Positions 56,301-64,000 are shown, numbered from the stretch's first letter. The stretch: DNA of 64,000 nucleotides from Chitinophaga flava (GCF_003308995.1 NZ_QFFJ01000003.1:1-64000), one strand, 5' to 3'. Notes: generated from the letters alone by a model not told the origin. Numbers and translations are program-made.

Positions 56301-56632
56301 ACTCCTTGCAACCTTTTGAGAATGGCGGCATCTTTTGGATCTGCTACCTGGGAAGTATCTACTGGTACAAAAGACAGGTCCTGTACTGCTTCCTGCTCAC
56401 CCAGATATCCTTTACTGCGTTTTTCCTTTTCCAACGCGTCGAAGATAGTGGTGGCGGCGGCCAGGGCTACGGGGTTTACGGTCTTGGTGCCTTCTTTCAG
56501 GGTTCCAAAGCGTTTTCCGTATCTAAAGCTAACAGTATATTGTTCCGGGCCAACTTCACAAAGGTCAATTTCATATGTCTTATCTGAGTTTCCTTCCCGG
56601 AAAAACAGCTTTACATTCCTGACTAATCGCAT
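53309..56632 (-). CDS. WGR-domain and ARM/HEAT-repeat protein of the retron system
   Basis: A 1,107-residue cytosolic protein. Residues about 1-80 are a WGR domain (KTYEIDL, SFRYGKRFGTLKEGTKT, then an A..F...K..KGY end); the central WGRIG motif is changed to YGKRFG. The rest is a helical-repeat superhelix (ARM/HEAT), e.g. LIKLVEKGDAMQRYAALWAL, SLNVRMLAANGLLLVLPEEE and VRMAGVSVFGVMPEDELL. WGR domains bind DNA ends in PARPs and also occur with SWIM proteins in the E. coli molR/yeh region. As the ARM component of a type XIII-like retron it may sense nucleic acid or hold the complex together. First gene of the operon; no nuclease motif is visible. Confidence 0.85.
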   Translation of the reverse strand: MRLVRNVKLFFREGNSDKTYEIDLCEVGPEQYTVSFRYGKRFGTLKEGTKTVNPVALAAATTIFDALEKEKRSKGYLGEQEAVQDLSFVPVDTSQVADPKDAAILKRLQGVIEGKAAYKTPWKTSRVIWKAGVRKLKDAVPYLIKLVEKGDAMQRYAALWALGKCADPAAAPVLRSYADNGSYSLNVRMLAANGLLLVLPEEERNAHIQSHLLRLPEAIQEVIASNNAQAIFNIVQERVMVKTELNYPMLEDLYIVAYNNEAVKNAIVGFLAYMPFRPSYFQHMRHMFKQAELRDDQGIVGTMAIRFEREAPMFNHPGKRLDYDGNEYHPNVFIPELQEYMKVIKELKKPASRLAYSNKTRNYLKRRVLRNLRAMGTSGDMEYVRLATALLLQYEEGRDATKEYQTRQYSWINGRYTSWYRQFPANSRAVFLNYILRGNMPNLKLDTNSTVWYFEEPRDANGPTREAATLREHPDAVKEAEKGNLLKKLFNWLGGEKQASSAGAVPPEFKPMSAPAQPVSDVPYLELWQKMPQAFVQLLVSGRMEAVHLFAIEQLKAHPDYKDLKDKMDEKVIYNFLISPFKIPALFGLELAKDKYNPSNLSFFLLYALTMSPLEEARAQGLEWISQHKAACFADADFLMRMMFNPYLDIRNYVRQHLTADHLPIDKARVLVGKSVASLLASKNPSPEVNDNLNDGCLILEHFCASALREVEMQVIADLMQTGVPANQAFAARLLIQKQGQMDFREVSDELLTNLITNDYAPVRMAGVSVFGVMPEDELLKRPELLLQMVLATHADVRKEIRTLIKQLVQKDNRLAVYLVNELVPRLMRKEPVEGIHQDIAAILSNELVEHLQDVDTATALRLLYSNYRSAQEFGVVVLYKYIPAEALTVKQVIAAGSHELLAVRQWCWSFFNTNAARMRYERDAAIGLLDAKWDDTRLFAQEFFRTQFTDNDWTPETLVAVADSVRPDIQAFGREMLMRFFRDADGPSYLLKLSQHPSVAMQIFATNYLEGYAAGNLEYLRSMEHYFRSVLSRVNKARVAKERIFNLLEKEALKSADAATYVGEIIAHISATVSIADKARCIQIMRNIQQQFELSLPIMLVPAVIR

Positions 56633-56711
56633 GAGCTAACATTAAAATAGTAGGCTAAACTAATAAATTACTGTTATTAACAAAGCATATTTTTTTCAAG
56701 GCGAGACACGT

Positions 56712-56739
56712 GGAGGGGTATACGTAGTTTAAAATTCAG
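56712..56739 (+). promoter_or_regulatory. Sequence resembling one arm of the retron msd, upstream of the operon
   Basis: Aligned without gaps to msd arm 51396-51423, 22 of 28 bases are identical, including GGAGGGG at the start and TTCAG at the end. It lies 80-107 nt before the ATG of the ARM/WGR gene, where promoter or operator sites are expected. It may be a binding site shared with msDNA, a decayed msd copy, or chance. Confidence 0.35.
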
Positions 56740-56770
56740 TACAGGCAAGGTTTTCCGACTCTCCTGTTTA

Positions 56771-56802
56771 AAAAAAAGAACGGGCCGGCAAGTACCGGCC
56801 CG
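56771..56802 (-). terminator. Rho-independent terminator of ychF
   Basis: Eight-bp GC-only stem (CGGGCCGG 56781-56788, CCGGCCCG 56795-56802), preceded on the plus strand by a run of A at 56771-56777 that forms the U tract of the minus-strand transcript. Confidence 0.85.
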
Positions 56803-56861
56803 CATGATTGTTGTAACCTCATGGTTAAATTTCATGAAGTATCTTATTGTAACGGAAATGA

Positions 56862-57965
56862 TTACACGTTAAAGCGGAAGTGCATGACGTCACCATCAGA
56901 AACTATATATTCCTTTCCTTCTATTCTCAGACGGCCATTGTCGCGTGCTGAAGATTCGGAACCGTATTTCACGTAGTCATCATAGGCAATTACTTCAGCC
57001 TTGATAAAACCTTTTTCGAAATCGGTGTGGATCACGCTGGCAGCCTGAGGAGCCTTCCATCCTCTGTGGATAGTCCAGGCACGTACTTCCTGCACGCCGG
57101 CAGTGAAGTAGGTAATGAGGTTGAGCAGATGATAGGCAGAGCGGATCAGGCGGTTGAGGCCTGGCTCAGTAAGACCGTATTCACCGAGGAACAATTCCTT
57201 GTCAGCCGGATCTTCCATTTCGGAAATCTGTGCTTCAATGGTATTGTTCATCACGATTACTTCAGCATTTTCAGCTTTTACGGATTCTTTCAGCGCTTCA
57301 GAGTATTTGTTGCCGGTATGCAATGAAGCCTCATCTACGTTGGCAACATAAAGTACCGGTTTTTCGGTCAGCAGGAACAGGTCAGCGATTGCTACACGTT
57401 CTTCCTTACTCAGGCCCAGTTCACGGATGTTACGGCCTTTTTCGAGGTGTTCCTGGCATCTTTTCAGAACTTCAAATTCTGCTTTTGCCTTGGGGTCACC
57501 ACCGGTTTTAGCCATTTTTTCCGTACGGCTCACTTTACGTTCTACGCTGTCGAGATCTTTCAGCTGCAGTTCGGTATCGATAATTTCCTTGTCACTAACG
57601 GGGTTGATAGCTCCTTCTTCGCGGAGGATGTTATCATCTTCGAAGCAACGGATTACATGCACGATGGCATCTACCTCGCGGATGTTGGCCAGGAACTTAT
57701 TACCTAGTCCCTCGCCTTTACTGGCACCTTTTACCAGGCCGGCGATGTCCACAAACTCGATAGTAGTAGGTACGATACGCTGCGGTTGTACCAGCTCGGC
57801 CAGTTTGTCAATACGAGTGTCCGGCACGTCTACCTGTCCTACGTTGGGTTCTATAGTACAGAAGCGGTAGTTGCTGGCCTGCGCCTTAGCGCTGTTACTC
57901 ACCGCGTTAAATAATGTCGATTTCCCTACATTCGGCAATCCTACAATTCCAACTTGCAAAGCCAT
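56862..57965 (-). CDS. ychF: Redox-regulated ATPase YchF (OBG-family P-loop protein)
   Basis: A 367-residue cytosolic P-loop protein, the bacterial Ola1. Walker A is GLPNVGKST (residues about 9-17), switch region VPTTIEFVDIAGLVKGAS, and the G4 position reads NVDE (in YVANVDEAS) instead of NKxD, which explains the preference of the family for ATP. A helical insert (about 130-200) and the C-terminal TGS domain (VRAWTIHRGWKAPQAASVIH) are complete. It associates with ribosomes and affects stress responses in other bacteria. Length is typical (363-367). Divergent from the SpmA/SpmB-like gene with a 67-nt spacer. Confidence 0.95.
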   Translation of the reverse strand: MALQVGIVGLPNVGKSTLFNAVSNSAKAQASNYRFCTIEPNVGQVDVPDTRIDKLAELVQPQRIVPTTIEFVDIAGLVKGASKGEGLGNKFLANIREVDAIVHVIRCFEDDNILREEGAINPVSDKEIIDTELQLKDLDSVERKVSRTEKMAKTGGDPKAKAEFEVLKRCQEHLEKGRNIRELGLSKEERVAIADLFLLTEKPVLYVANVDEASLHTGNKYSEALKESVKAENAEVIVMNNTIEAQISEMEDPADKELFLGEYGLTEPGLNRLIRSAYHLLNLITYFTAGVQEVRAWTIHRGWKAPQAASVIHTDFEKGFIKAEVIAYDDYVKYGSESSARDNGRLRIEGKEYIVSDGDVMHFRFNV

Positions 57966-58032
57966 TTTTTAAAATTTGCGCAAAGATAAGTTTATTTTAG
58001 TTTATTTGTTGCTTGAATAAACCAATAATCTA

Positions 58033-59265
58033 ATGGCATTAAACTACGTTTGGCTGGGCTTTTTCCTGATCGCGTTTGTAGTAGCAGTTTTTAAGTCGGT
58101 GTTTTTACAGGATACAGCCATCTTTGGAGACATTATGAACGGCATGTTATCCAGCGCCAAAACCGGAGCAGAGATCTCCCTGGGGCTGGCCGGCGTAATG
58201 ACGCTCTGGTTGGGCATTATGAAAGTAGGCGAAGTCGCCGGTATGATCAACCGCTTCTCCAGACTGGTTAATCCTTTTTTCTCCAAGCTCTTCCCTGAAG
58301 TCCCCAAAGGACATCCTGCCATGGGATCTATGATGATGAACTTTTCTGCCAGTATGCTGGGGCTCGACAATGCCGCCACCCCAATGGGACTGAAAGCCAT
58401 GAAGGAGCTGCAGGAGCTGAATCCCAAGCCAGACACTGCCAGCAATCCGCAGATTATGTTCCTGGTATTGAATACAGCCGGCGTGATCCTTATCCCTACC
58501 TCTGTGATCGCACTCAGAAAAGCAGCCGGTGCCGCCAATCCCGCTGATATCTTCGTCCCTACCCTCATATCTACTTTTGTTGCATTTATAATAGGTATGT
58601 TTACAGTATCCTTTTATCAACGCATCAATCTGTTCAAATTGCCCGTACTGGTATTCCTGGGCGGTTTCGCCTCCCTGGTAACCGGTCTGTATTTTTGGGT
58701 ACGTCATATGCCTGCAGAAAAGATAGGTCCCACTATGAGCAACCTCGGTGGTGGCATCATCTTTACCATTGTAATCCTTTTCCTCGGCGCAGGTATTGTA
58801 AAAAAGATTAATGTATACGATAGTTTTATAGAAGGAGCCAAAGAAGGGTTCCAGGTATCCGTGCGGATCATCCCCTACCTGGTGGGCATCCTGGTAGCGA
58901 TCAGCGTATTCCGTACCACCGGTTGTATGGACTACTTCATCAACGCTATTGCCGGCCTGTTTTCCTGGATGGGCTTCAACACTGATTTCGTACCGGCGTT
59001 GCCGATAGCCATCATGAAACCTTTAAGTGGCGGTGGTGCGCGAGGCCTGATGATAGAAGTAATGACCCGCTATGGGGCAGACTCTTTCCAGGGGAAGCTG
59101 GCCAGTGTGATACAAGGCACTACGGAGACTACTTTTTATGTGCTGGCCGTATACTTCGGTTCTGCTAACATCAAGAATACGCGCTATGCACTTACTGCAG
59201 GCCTGATTGCCGACTTTTTCGGATTGTTGTCTGCGATCCTGCTGGCGTATCTCTTTTTCCACTAG
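58033..59265 (+). CDS. Nucleoside-recognition (Gate) domain membrane protein, SpmA-SpmB fusion type
   Basis: A 410-residue polytopic protein with about ten membrane segments. Two Gate-domain halves are recognised: GAEISLGLAGVMTLWLGIMKVGE (SpmA-like, with the PAMGSMMMNFSASMLGLDNA element) and the second half SVRIIPYLVGILVAISVFR with MKPLSGGGARGLM (SpmB-like). In Bacillus the separate spmA and spmB genes affect spore dehydration; the fused form is common in non-sporulating Bacteroidota, where its substrate is unknown. It is followed after 27 nt by a YeiH-type transporter gene, probably as an operon. Confidence 0.87.
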   Translation: MALNYVWLGFFLIAFVVAVFKSVFLQDTAIFGDIMNGMLSSAKTGAEISLGLAGVMTLWLGIMKVGEVAGMINRFSRLVNPFFSKLFPEVPKGHPAMGSMMMNFSASMLGLDNAATPMGLKAMKELQELNPKPDTASNPQIMFLVLNTAGVILIPTSVIALRKAAGAANPADIFVPTLISTFVAFIIGMFTVSFYQRINLFKLPVLVFLGGFASLVTGLYFWVRHMPAEKIGPTMSNLGGGIIFTIVILFLGAGIVKKINVYDSFIEGAKEGFQVSVRIIPYLVGILVAISVFRTTGCMDYFINAIAGLFSWMGFNTDFVPALPIAIMKPLSGGGARGLMIEVMTRYGADSFQGKLASVIQGTTETTFYVLAVYFGSANIKNTRYALTAGLIADFFGLLSAILLAYLFFH

Positions 59266-59292
59266 CCACTCAAACCTTGTATAATAAAACCT

Positions 59293-60537
59293 ATGTTACA
59301 ACCTAGAAAACTTCATGAAGACTGGATTGCGGTGATCATCGCTTTCCTGACCATCACCCTGGTGGTGGCCGGACTGAAGCCAGCCTTGCCCAAATACAGC
59401 TGGTCATCCGGAGGCGACTTATTAGCGCAGGTATCGGACATGTCCAACCTTCTGCGTATATGCACCTTGTTTTTATGGGTACTGGGCAGCCTTCTGCTGG
59501 CCCGGTTTCTGGCCGGTGACTTCAAACCCACCGCGCTGATGTCCGGCCTGCTGGCCATCGTGCTTATTTCGCTGCTGGCACAGCTTATCACAACCAATAA
59601 AGCCATCAAGGACCTGGGCATAGAAGTAGTGTTGTTCAGCCTGATACTAGGCTTGTTTATCAGCAATGTGATTGGTCTGCCTGCGTGGATCAAACCGGCC
59701 CTCCAAACAGAGCTGTACATTAAAATAGGACTGGTACTGCTGGGCACCAACATCATCTTTGGCGATATCCTGCAGGCTGGTATGCTGGGTATTATTCAGT
59801 CAGTGGTAGTGGTATTTACCGTCTGGTATTTTTCCTTCTGGCTTTGCCGGATGCTGGGCCTGGACGATGAGTTCCGTATGATGATTTCCAGTGCGGTATC
59901 TATCTGCGGCGTATCTGCAGCCATCGCTACCTCCGGCGCCATCGAAGGCGATAACAAAAAACTCTCGCATGTGATTTCGCTGGTGATGATCGTCGCCATT
60001 CCGATGATGCTGTTTATGCCATATATCGCCATCTGGGCTGGTATGTCACCAGCTGTGGCAGGCGCCTGGCTGGGCGGCACTATCGATACTTCCGGCGCCG
60101 TAGTGGCCGCCGGTACCATGCTGGGTAAGGAAGCGCTTAAATATGCCACCATCGTTAAGTTCTCCCAGAACGTACTGCTGGGGCTTGCCGCTTTTCTGAT
60201 CTCACTATACTGGTCTTACACCAAAAAGAAAGCAAACTACGAAAAGCCCACCCTGCGCACCATCTGGGAACGTTTTCCCAAATTTGTACTGGGCTTCATC
60301 GTCGCCTCCCTCCTGTTCTCCTTCGTATTGCCGTCAACGGTAGTAGCCGATACCAAAGGAGCTCTGAAGGAAATACAAACTTACTGGTTTGCACTCGCCT
60401 TTACCTGCATAGGACTGGAAACAAAATTCACCGATATTTTTAAAGTTGAAAATGGTAAACCAGCACTTGCCTTTATCATTGCTCAACTGTTTAATATATT
60501 CTTTACGTTGATAGTGGCGTATCTGGTATTCAAGTAA
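59293..60537 (+). CDS. YeiH/UPF0324-family transporter (putative sulfate exporter)
   Basis: A 414-residue protein with about eleven membrane helices. The family pattern is clear: LILGLFISNVIGLPAW, KIGLVLLGTNIIFGDIL, SICGVSAAIATSGAI and GGTIDTSGAVVAAGTM, a pseudo-two-fold arrangement seen in UPF0324/PSE proteins. These are annotated as putative sulfate exporters, with little direct evidence. It follows the SpmA-SpmB gene on the same strand and ends at a perfect terminator. Linkage to the methionine locus is too distant to be meaningful. Confidence 0.85.
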   Translation: MLQPRKLHEDWIAVIIAFLTITLVVAGLKPALPKYSWSSGGDLLAQVSDMSNLLRICTLFLWVLGSLLLARFLAGDFKPTALMSGLLAIVLISLLAQLITTNKAIKDLGIEVVLFSLILGLFISNVIGLPAWIKPALQTELYIKIGLVLLGTNIIFGDILQAGMLGIIQSVVVVFTVWYFSFWLCRMLGLDDEFRMMISSAVSICGVSAAIATSGAIEGDNKKLSHVISLVMIVAIPMMLFMPYIAIWAGMSPAVAGAWLGGTIDTSGAVVAAGTMLGKEALKYATIVKFSQNVLLGLAAFLISLYWSYTKKKANYEKPTLRTIWERFPKFVLGFIVASLLFSFVLPSTVVADTKGALKEIQTYWFALAFTCIGLETKFTDIFKVENGKPALAFIIAQLFNIFFTLIVAYLVFK

Positions 60538-60582
60538 TTTCTGCTGTTCCTGATGAACGGAGAAGAATAAGAAGATTATAGC

Positions 60583-60629
60583 GAAAAGCAAAAGGGTCTC
60601 AAATTACTTTTGAGACCCTTTTGCTTTTC
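60583..60629. terminator. Terminator of the YeiH-type gene
   Basis: Perfect 21-bp stem (60583-60603 and 60609-60629) with a 5-nt loop; arms rich in AAAAG/CTTTT. Confidence 0.9.
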
Positions 60630-60668
60630 AACAAGTACATTTACCTTGCGCCAAAATCCAGTTAATTT

Positions 60669-61352
60669 ATGGAGCATAAGAGCCCCCTTGAAACATTGAT
60701 CAACACCAGAGAACCAGCATGGCCCGATGTATTGTCCTGGATTGACAGTGCTACCAATAAAGTAGAAATACTGCCTGTTACTGAAAGTAAAGCACGTGAA
60801 ACACTATACGAAGTACAGGTAACGACACGATCTCCTATGGGTGCTATCATTTTTAACAGTGGCGGTATACTTATAGATCATGGCTGGATAAGAATACTGG
60901 GATCAGGGCATTCTAAAATGGACAGGACCTTACATTCCTGGAATTGGAATAAAACCATATTTGCAGATAACAGCACGGGATACCTGCTGGTGGCCGATGA
61001 TGCGGTGGGCGGCTATTTTGCTGTTAACGGCGGTGGCCTTGGCAGCGATAAAGGCAAAACCTATTACTTTGATCCTGCTACCTTGAAATGGGAGCCTCTT
61101 GATATTACCTATACTGAGTTCTTACTGTTTTGTTTCGAGGGAGGCCTGGCTGATTTTTATAAAGACCTGCGCTGGGATAACTGGCAACAAGAAGTGGCCA
61201 AATTGGATGGCGATCATGTCTTTAATTTTTTTCCCATGCTTTGGACCAAAGAAGGACATGACATTCGAAACGTTTCCAGAAAAGAAGTACCGGTAGAAGA
61301 ACAGTATAGCTTTAATCAGCATATACTACAGCAACTGGAAGGAGAACAATAG
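60669..61352 (+). CDS. DUF2625 family protein
   Basis: A 227-residue soluble protein without signal peptide. Matches the DUF2625 family: WPDVLSWIDSATNKVEILPV, SPMGAIIFNSGGILIDHGWI, LGSGHSKMDRTLHSWN and AVNGGGLGSDKGKTYYFDP. DUF2625 proteins resemble SUKH/SMI1-like immunity or regulatory proteins in size and aromatic content, but the function is not known. The stop codon lies within the stem of its own terminator. It is monocistronic between two terminators. Confidence 0.83.
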   Translation: MEHKSPLETLINTREPAWPDVLSWIDSATNKVEILPVTESKARETLYEVQVTTRSPMGAIIFNSGGILIDHGWIRILGSGHSKMDRTLHSWNWNKTIFADNSTGYLLVADDAVGGYFAVNGGGLGSDKGKTYYFDPATLKWEPLDITYTEFLLFCFEGGLADFYKDLRWDNWQQEVAKLDGDHVFNFFPMLWTKEGHDIRNVSRKEVPVEEQYSFNQHILQQLEGEQ

Positions 61353-61384
61353 AAAGAGGGTGTCTGAGACACCCTCTTTCTATT
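61348..61384. terminator. Terminator overlapping the stop codon of the DUF2625 gene
   Basis: Perfect 17-bp stem (61348-61364 and 61368-61384) with a TGA loop. The stop codon 61350-61352 is in the left arm. Confidence 0.88.
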
Positions 61385-61385
61385 T

Positions 61386-61446
61386 CGCTATAATCATCTC
61401 TAATCTCCGCTCATCAGGAGCATCAGCCACATCACATACATCACAG
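61386..61446 (-). repeat. Dispersed TGATGAGCGG-type repeat, copy 3
   Basis: Minus-strand text has CTGATGAGCGGAGATTAGAG preceded by several GTGATG/CTGATG units, like copies 1 and 2 near metX. TCCGCTCATCAG at 61406-61417 is the shared core. It lies directly after the SusD stop codon. Confidence 0.55.
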
Positions 61447-62850
61447 TTACAGTTGCCACCAGGTTTTATCTGTTAGTTTCACACTCGGCACATTCGCTCC
61501 ATTCCGGCTTTTCTCTGAATCCGGATATGCCACTCTTCTGATAAAAGTGGACAACTGAGCATTAACAGGCATATTAAAATCCTGGTATTGATAATCGTAG
61601 CGGCGTGCATCGTTCCAGGCATCGGGATGCAGGAACTGCGCTACATATTTTTCTTTCAGGATGAGATCCAGGGTGATGTTGGCCTCACCCACTCCTACAG
61701 CCGGATTGGCGAGATAGGCTTTACGCAGGGAGGAGTCTACTCCCAGCTTGTTCATATGAACGGAGATCCCTTGCAGATATGCCTGATAAGCCAGGGTTTT
61801 GTTTCCACTGCGGAAAGCAGCTTCGGCCTGGATGAAACGGGCTTCAGTGTTGGTTACTACCAGCAGCGGGGCGCCGGGTTTGGAATAAAAACCTTTCTGA
61901 GAAAGATAACATTCTTCTTTGTTGGTACCAGACCCGATGCGCCCGGCGCCATTGATGGTGCCGCGATAATCACCGAAACGGGTGGTGTCGGTAATCAGGG
62001 GCAACCGGGGATCAAATACACCAAAAGTTTTACCATTGAGGGCATTTACAAAGTGAGCGCTCAGCCAACCATCCAGGAGATTGTTGACATTGTTAACAGC
62101 AGCTGCGTTCCAGGGACTGAGTGATTGAAACAGTATCAGCTGGGCATCATCTGAATTATCCGTATAGCCGTTGGCGAGAGCGGTGAGTACTGCCGTCGGA
62201 TCGTAGTTTGTTTTTTTGGTGAGATGATTGAGCAGACGGGCTTTTACCGTATAGGCTGTTTTGACCCATGCACTTACCTTCCCTCCGTGTAGCAGATCCT
62301 TTACCGGGTCCAGCGCATATTTGGATTCAGACTTCTTCAGCTGAGCGATGCCGTCGTCGAGCAACGCGACACATTGCAGGAATACGCTATCATCCGGCGT
62401 ATAGCCTGGCTGCAGGATTTTACTATTAAAGGCCTGGGTATAGGGAACAGCTCCCCATAGATCGTTGAGCATTTCCAGGTTGATGGCCATCATCACTTCT
62501 GCAGCGCCAAGATGCTGGGTAGCACCGGCAGTCCGGGCCTGTTCCATCAGGTCGTGGATGTCAGTCATATTGTCGTACAGTGCTTTCCAGGTACTGGTAT
62601 AGTCAGCCGCCTCGTAAGTGTCGCTGGCACCGTTAGCATTGGGCGAGGCCAGGTACTGCGTAAAATAAGACGTGATATTACCGACACGGTAAACGTTATA
62701 CGAAGTGAAGTAAGTGGTGGAGGCCAACAATCCGTTCATGGGAGGCACTACCGCCTGATTGGGATTATCGTTGATATCCAGCTGTTTTTTACAACCTGCT
62801 GCGAGTAAGGCCAGTATGACTATATATAATATGGAGTGAATCCTTTTCAT
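61447..62850 (-). CDS. SusD/RagB-family nutrient-binding lipoprotein
   Basis: A 467-residue outer-membrane lipoprotein (lipobox LAAGC, then KKQLDINDNPN). The start DINDNPNQAV and the helical body (WKALYDNMTDIHDLMEQA, LLDDGIAQLKKSE, FIQAEAAFRSGNKTLAYQAY) are those of the SusD-like group 2 (PF12771). It caps the SusC channel and binds the glycan or peptide substrate. It is 14 nt downstream of the susC-like gene, so the pair is a typical polysaccharide- or peptide-utilisation unit. The substrate cannot be told; no degradative enzyme is visible inside the window on this side. Confidence 0.92.
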   Translation of the reverse strand: MKRIHSILYIVILALLAAGCKKQLDINDNPNQAVVPPMNGLLASTTYFTSYNVYRVGNITSYFTQYLASPNANGASDTYEAADYTSTWKALYDNMTDIHDLMEQARTAGATQHLGAAEVMMAINLEMLNDLWGAVPYTQAFNSKILQPGYTPDDSVFLQCVALLDDGIAQLKKSESKYALDPVKDLLHGGKVSAWVKTAYTVKARLLNHLTKKTNYDPTAVLTALANGYTDNSDDAQLILFQSLSPWNAAAVNNVNNLLDGWLSAHFVNALNGKTFGVFDPRLPLITDTTRFGDYRGTINGAGRIGSGTNKEECYLSQKGFYSKPGAPLLVVTNTEARFIQAEAAFRSGNKTLAYQAYLQGISVHMNKLGVDSSLRKAYLANPAVGVGEANITLDLILKEKYVAQFLHPDAWNDARRYDYQYQDFNMPVNAQLSTFIRRVAYPDSEKSRNGANVPSVKLTDKTWWQL

Positions 62851-62864
62851 GGTCGAAACAGTTT

Positions 62865-64000
62865 TTAGAAGGTTACATTCAAAGAAGCCAGAAAACTGCG
62901 TGTAGTCGGATACGTGAACCCGGCAAATGCATCGATGTTACTACCGGCATTAAACGAGCTGGATTCCGGATCGAAGCCGGTGTAGCGGGTATGTAACCAG
63001 AGGTTGTTGCCAGTAAAGGTAAGGCTGGCGGCAGAAATCAGGTGGGTGCGTGACAGCAGTTGCGACGGCAGCTGCCAGGACAAACTGATATTACGCAGTC
63101 TTATCCACGATGCATTCTCCACGAAGTTTTCTGTAACGCCGCGGTATACGTTCCGGTAAAAACCGCCACCATAGTTACGGCCATCGGGACCTTTGGCCTG
63201 TTGCAGGTACACCACCTGTTTGTTGGGAGTACCATCGGGCAACACACCATCAAACACTTTGCTGGTAAAGCGGTCTGCAGTAATGGCGGATTCTCCGAAG
63301 GCACCCATAAAGTTGGCCAGCTGATTGTATTTCATGGCGCCCTGACGGGTATCTATCAGGAACGAAAGGCTGAGCGGACCATAAGAGAAAGTATTGGAGA
63401 TACTACCTATCCATTTGGGTTGGGAATTACCCAGGTATTTCTGGGCAGAGTTGATCATAGGGAAACCAGCCTGGCTGCCGGAAGCAGCTATCTGAATGGG
63501 GCGGCTGTAATCGATGAGGATACCGTTGTCGGGCTGCCCTCCGGAATAACGCTGGTAGCTGGTGCCGAAGATAGCCCCTACCGGATACCCCGGAATATAT
63601 TTCATGGTAGCGGTGGAACCGGCATAACCAAACTGGCTGCCTACCACTACTTCAGACAATCCTTTACCCAGACTCAGCACTTCATTACGATTGGCGGAGA
63701 AATTAACCCGCACGTCCCAACGAAATTTCTGCTGTTTTACGGGTGTGGCACTGAGGGCTATTTCCACGCCGCGGTTGCGTATGGAGCCGGCATTGGTGTA
63801 GAAGTCTTCATAACCGGTAGCACTCGATAACTTCACTGGTATCAGGAGGTCGGTGCTTTTGGAAGTATACCAGGCAAAGTCAACGCCTATACGATCATGC
63901 AGGAATCGCAATTCAGCGCCGGCTTCAAAGGTGTTGGTAAACTCCGGTTTGAGGCTGGCATCACCTAGGCGGTCGGCGCGGGTCCAGCCGATGATGGTGT
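62865..64000 (-). CDS. SusC/RagA-family TonB-linked outer-membrane protein (5' part outside window)
   Basis: The frame is open to the right edge of the window; the last 378 residues are present. The visible part is the C-terminal barrel, with LKPEFTNTFEAGAELRFL, VDFAWYTSKSTDLLIPVKLS, NRGVEIALSATPVK and WIRLRNISLSWQLPSQLL, motifs typical of SusC-like proteins, and the end FTYPTTRSFLASLNVTF with a terminal aromatic. It forms the channel for the SusD-like lipoprotein encoded next. The internal ATG at 63911 is not the start. Confidence 0.92.
   Translation of the reverse strand, partial: TIIGWTRADRLGDASLKPEFTNTFEAGAELRFLHDRIGVDFAWYTSKSTDLLIPVKLSSATGYEDFYTNAGSIRNRGVEIALSATPVKQQKFRWDVRVNFSANRNEVLSLGKGLSEVVVGSQFGYAGSTATMKYIPGYPVGAIFGTSYQRYSGGQPDNGILIDYSRPIQIAASGSQAGFPMINSAQKYLGNSQPKWIGSISNTFSYGPLSLSFLIDTRQGAMKYNQLANFMGAFGESAITADRFTSKVFDGVLPDGTPNKQVVYLQQAKGPDGRNYGGGFYRNVYRGVTENFVENASWIRLRNISLSWQLPSQLLSRTHLISAASLTFTGNNLWLHTRYTGFDPESSSFNAGSNIDAFAGFTYPTTRSFLASLNVTF

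Noticed and set aside
1..64000. tRNA genes, rRNA genes, CRISPR arrays, insertion sequences, prophage
   Set aside because: Looked for cloverleaf-like segments, spaced direct repeats and transposase/integrase motifs; none was convincing.

Overview
The window looks like a chromosomal segment of a Bacteroidota bacterium, most likely a member of the Chitinophagaceae. Evidence: a giant surface protein with a type IX secretion (CHU_C) tail, a SusC/SusD pair, several CarboxypepD_reg/TonB-dependent receptors, a secreted GH20 hexosaminidase, lipoproteins with Bacteroidota-type lipoboxes, and promoter-like TAnnTTTG motifs with poor Shine-Dalgarno sequences. No tRNA, rRNA, CRISPR array or transposase was recognised.

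Layout. 1-8625 is the 3' part of a huge repeat-rich adhesin with 1074-bp tandem repeats. 8763-18815 holds exported and metabolic genes: GH20 hexosaminidase, S41 protease lipoprotein, a DOMON/CBM9-like protein, SerA, a beta-lactamase-fold lipoprotein, a CDF metal exporter, a PhnZ-like HD oxygenase and a HEAT-type protein. 18891-21678 is infC and thrS, with no rpmI-rplT next to infC. 22393-25959 has a coiled-coil membrane protein, a TonB receptor and a DUF3347 lipoprotein. 26188-37216 has an ABC-F ATPase followed by a two-component system and a heavy-metal RND efflux operon that includes an OprB-like porin. 37397-43298 has trhO, an XRE regulator, a candidate structured RNA, an atypical receiver protein, two small membrane proteins and a DUF5686 protein. 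43336-46630 is a methionine/sulfur locus (OsmC-like, MetZ, MetX) in which dispersed repeats run into the 3' ends of metZ and metX. 46693-49563 is another TonB receptor.

The most notable system is at 49651-56632 on the minus strand. It has a WGR/ARM(HEAT)-repeat protein, a winged-helix/SWIM zinc-finger protein, a non-coding RNA with the architecture of a retron msr-msd (long complementary a1/a2 ends, a small msr hairpin, a 26-bp msd hairpin) and a retron reverse transcriptase with NAxxH, YADD and VTG motifs. The gene set matches the type XIII retrons (RT + ARM + WHSWIM) of the published retron classification, so it is probably an anti-phage defence island. A 28-nt sequence upstream of the first gene resembles one arm of the msd hairpin and may be a regulatory link.

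The right end (56862-64000) has ychF, a fused SpmA/SpmB-type membrane protein, a YeiH-type transporter, a DUF2625 protein and the start of a SusCD locus that runs off the window. Convergent genes are usually separated by strong, often perfect, bidirectional terminator hairpins.
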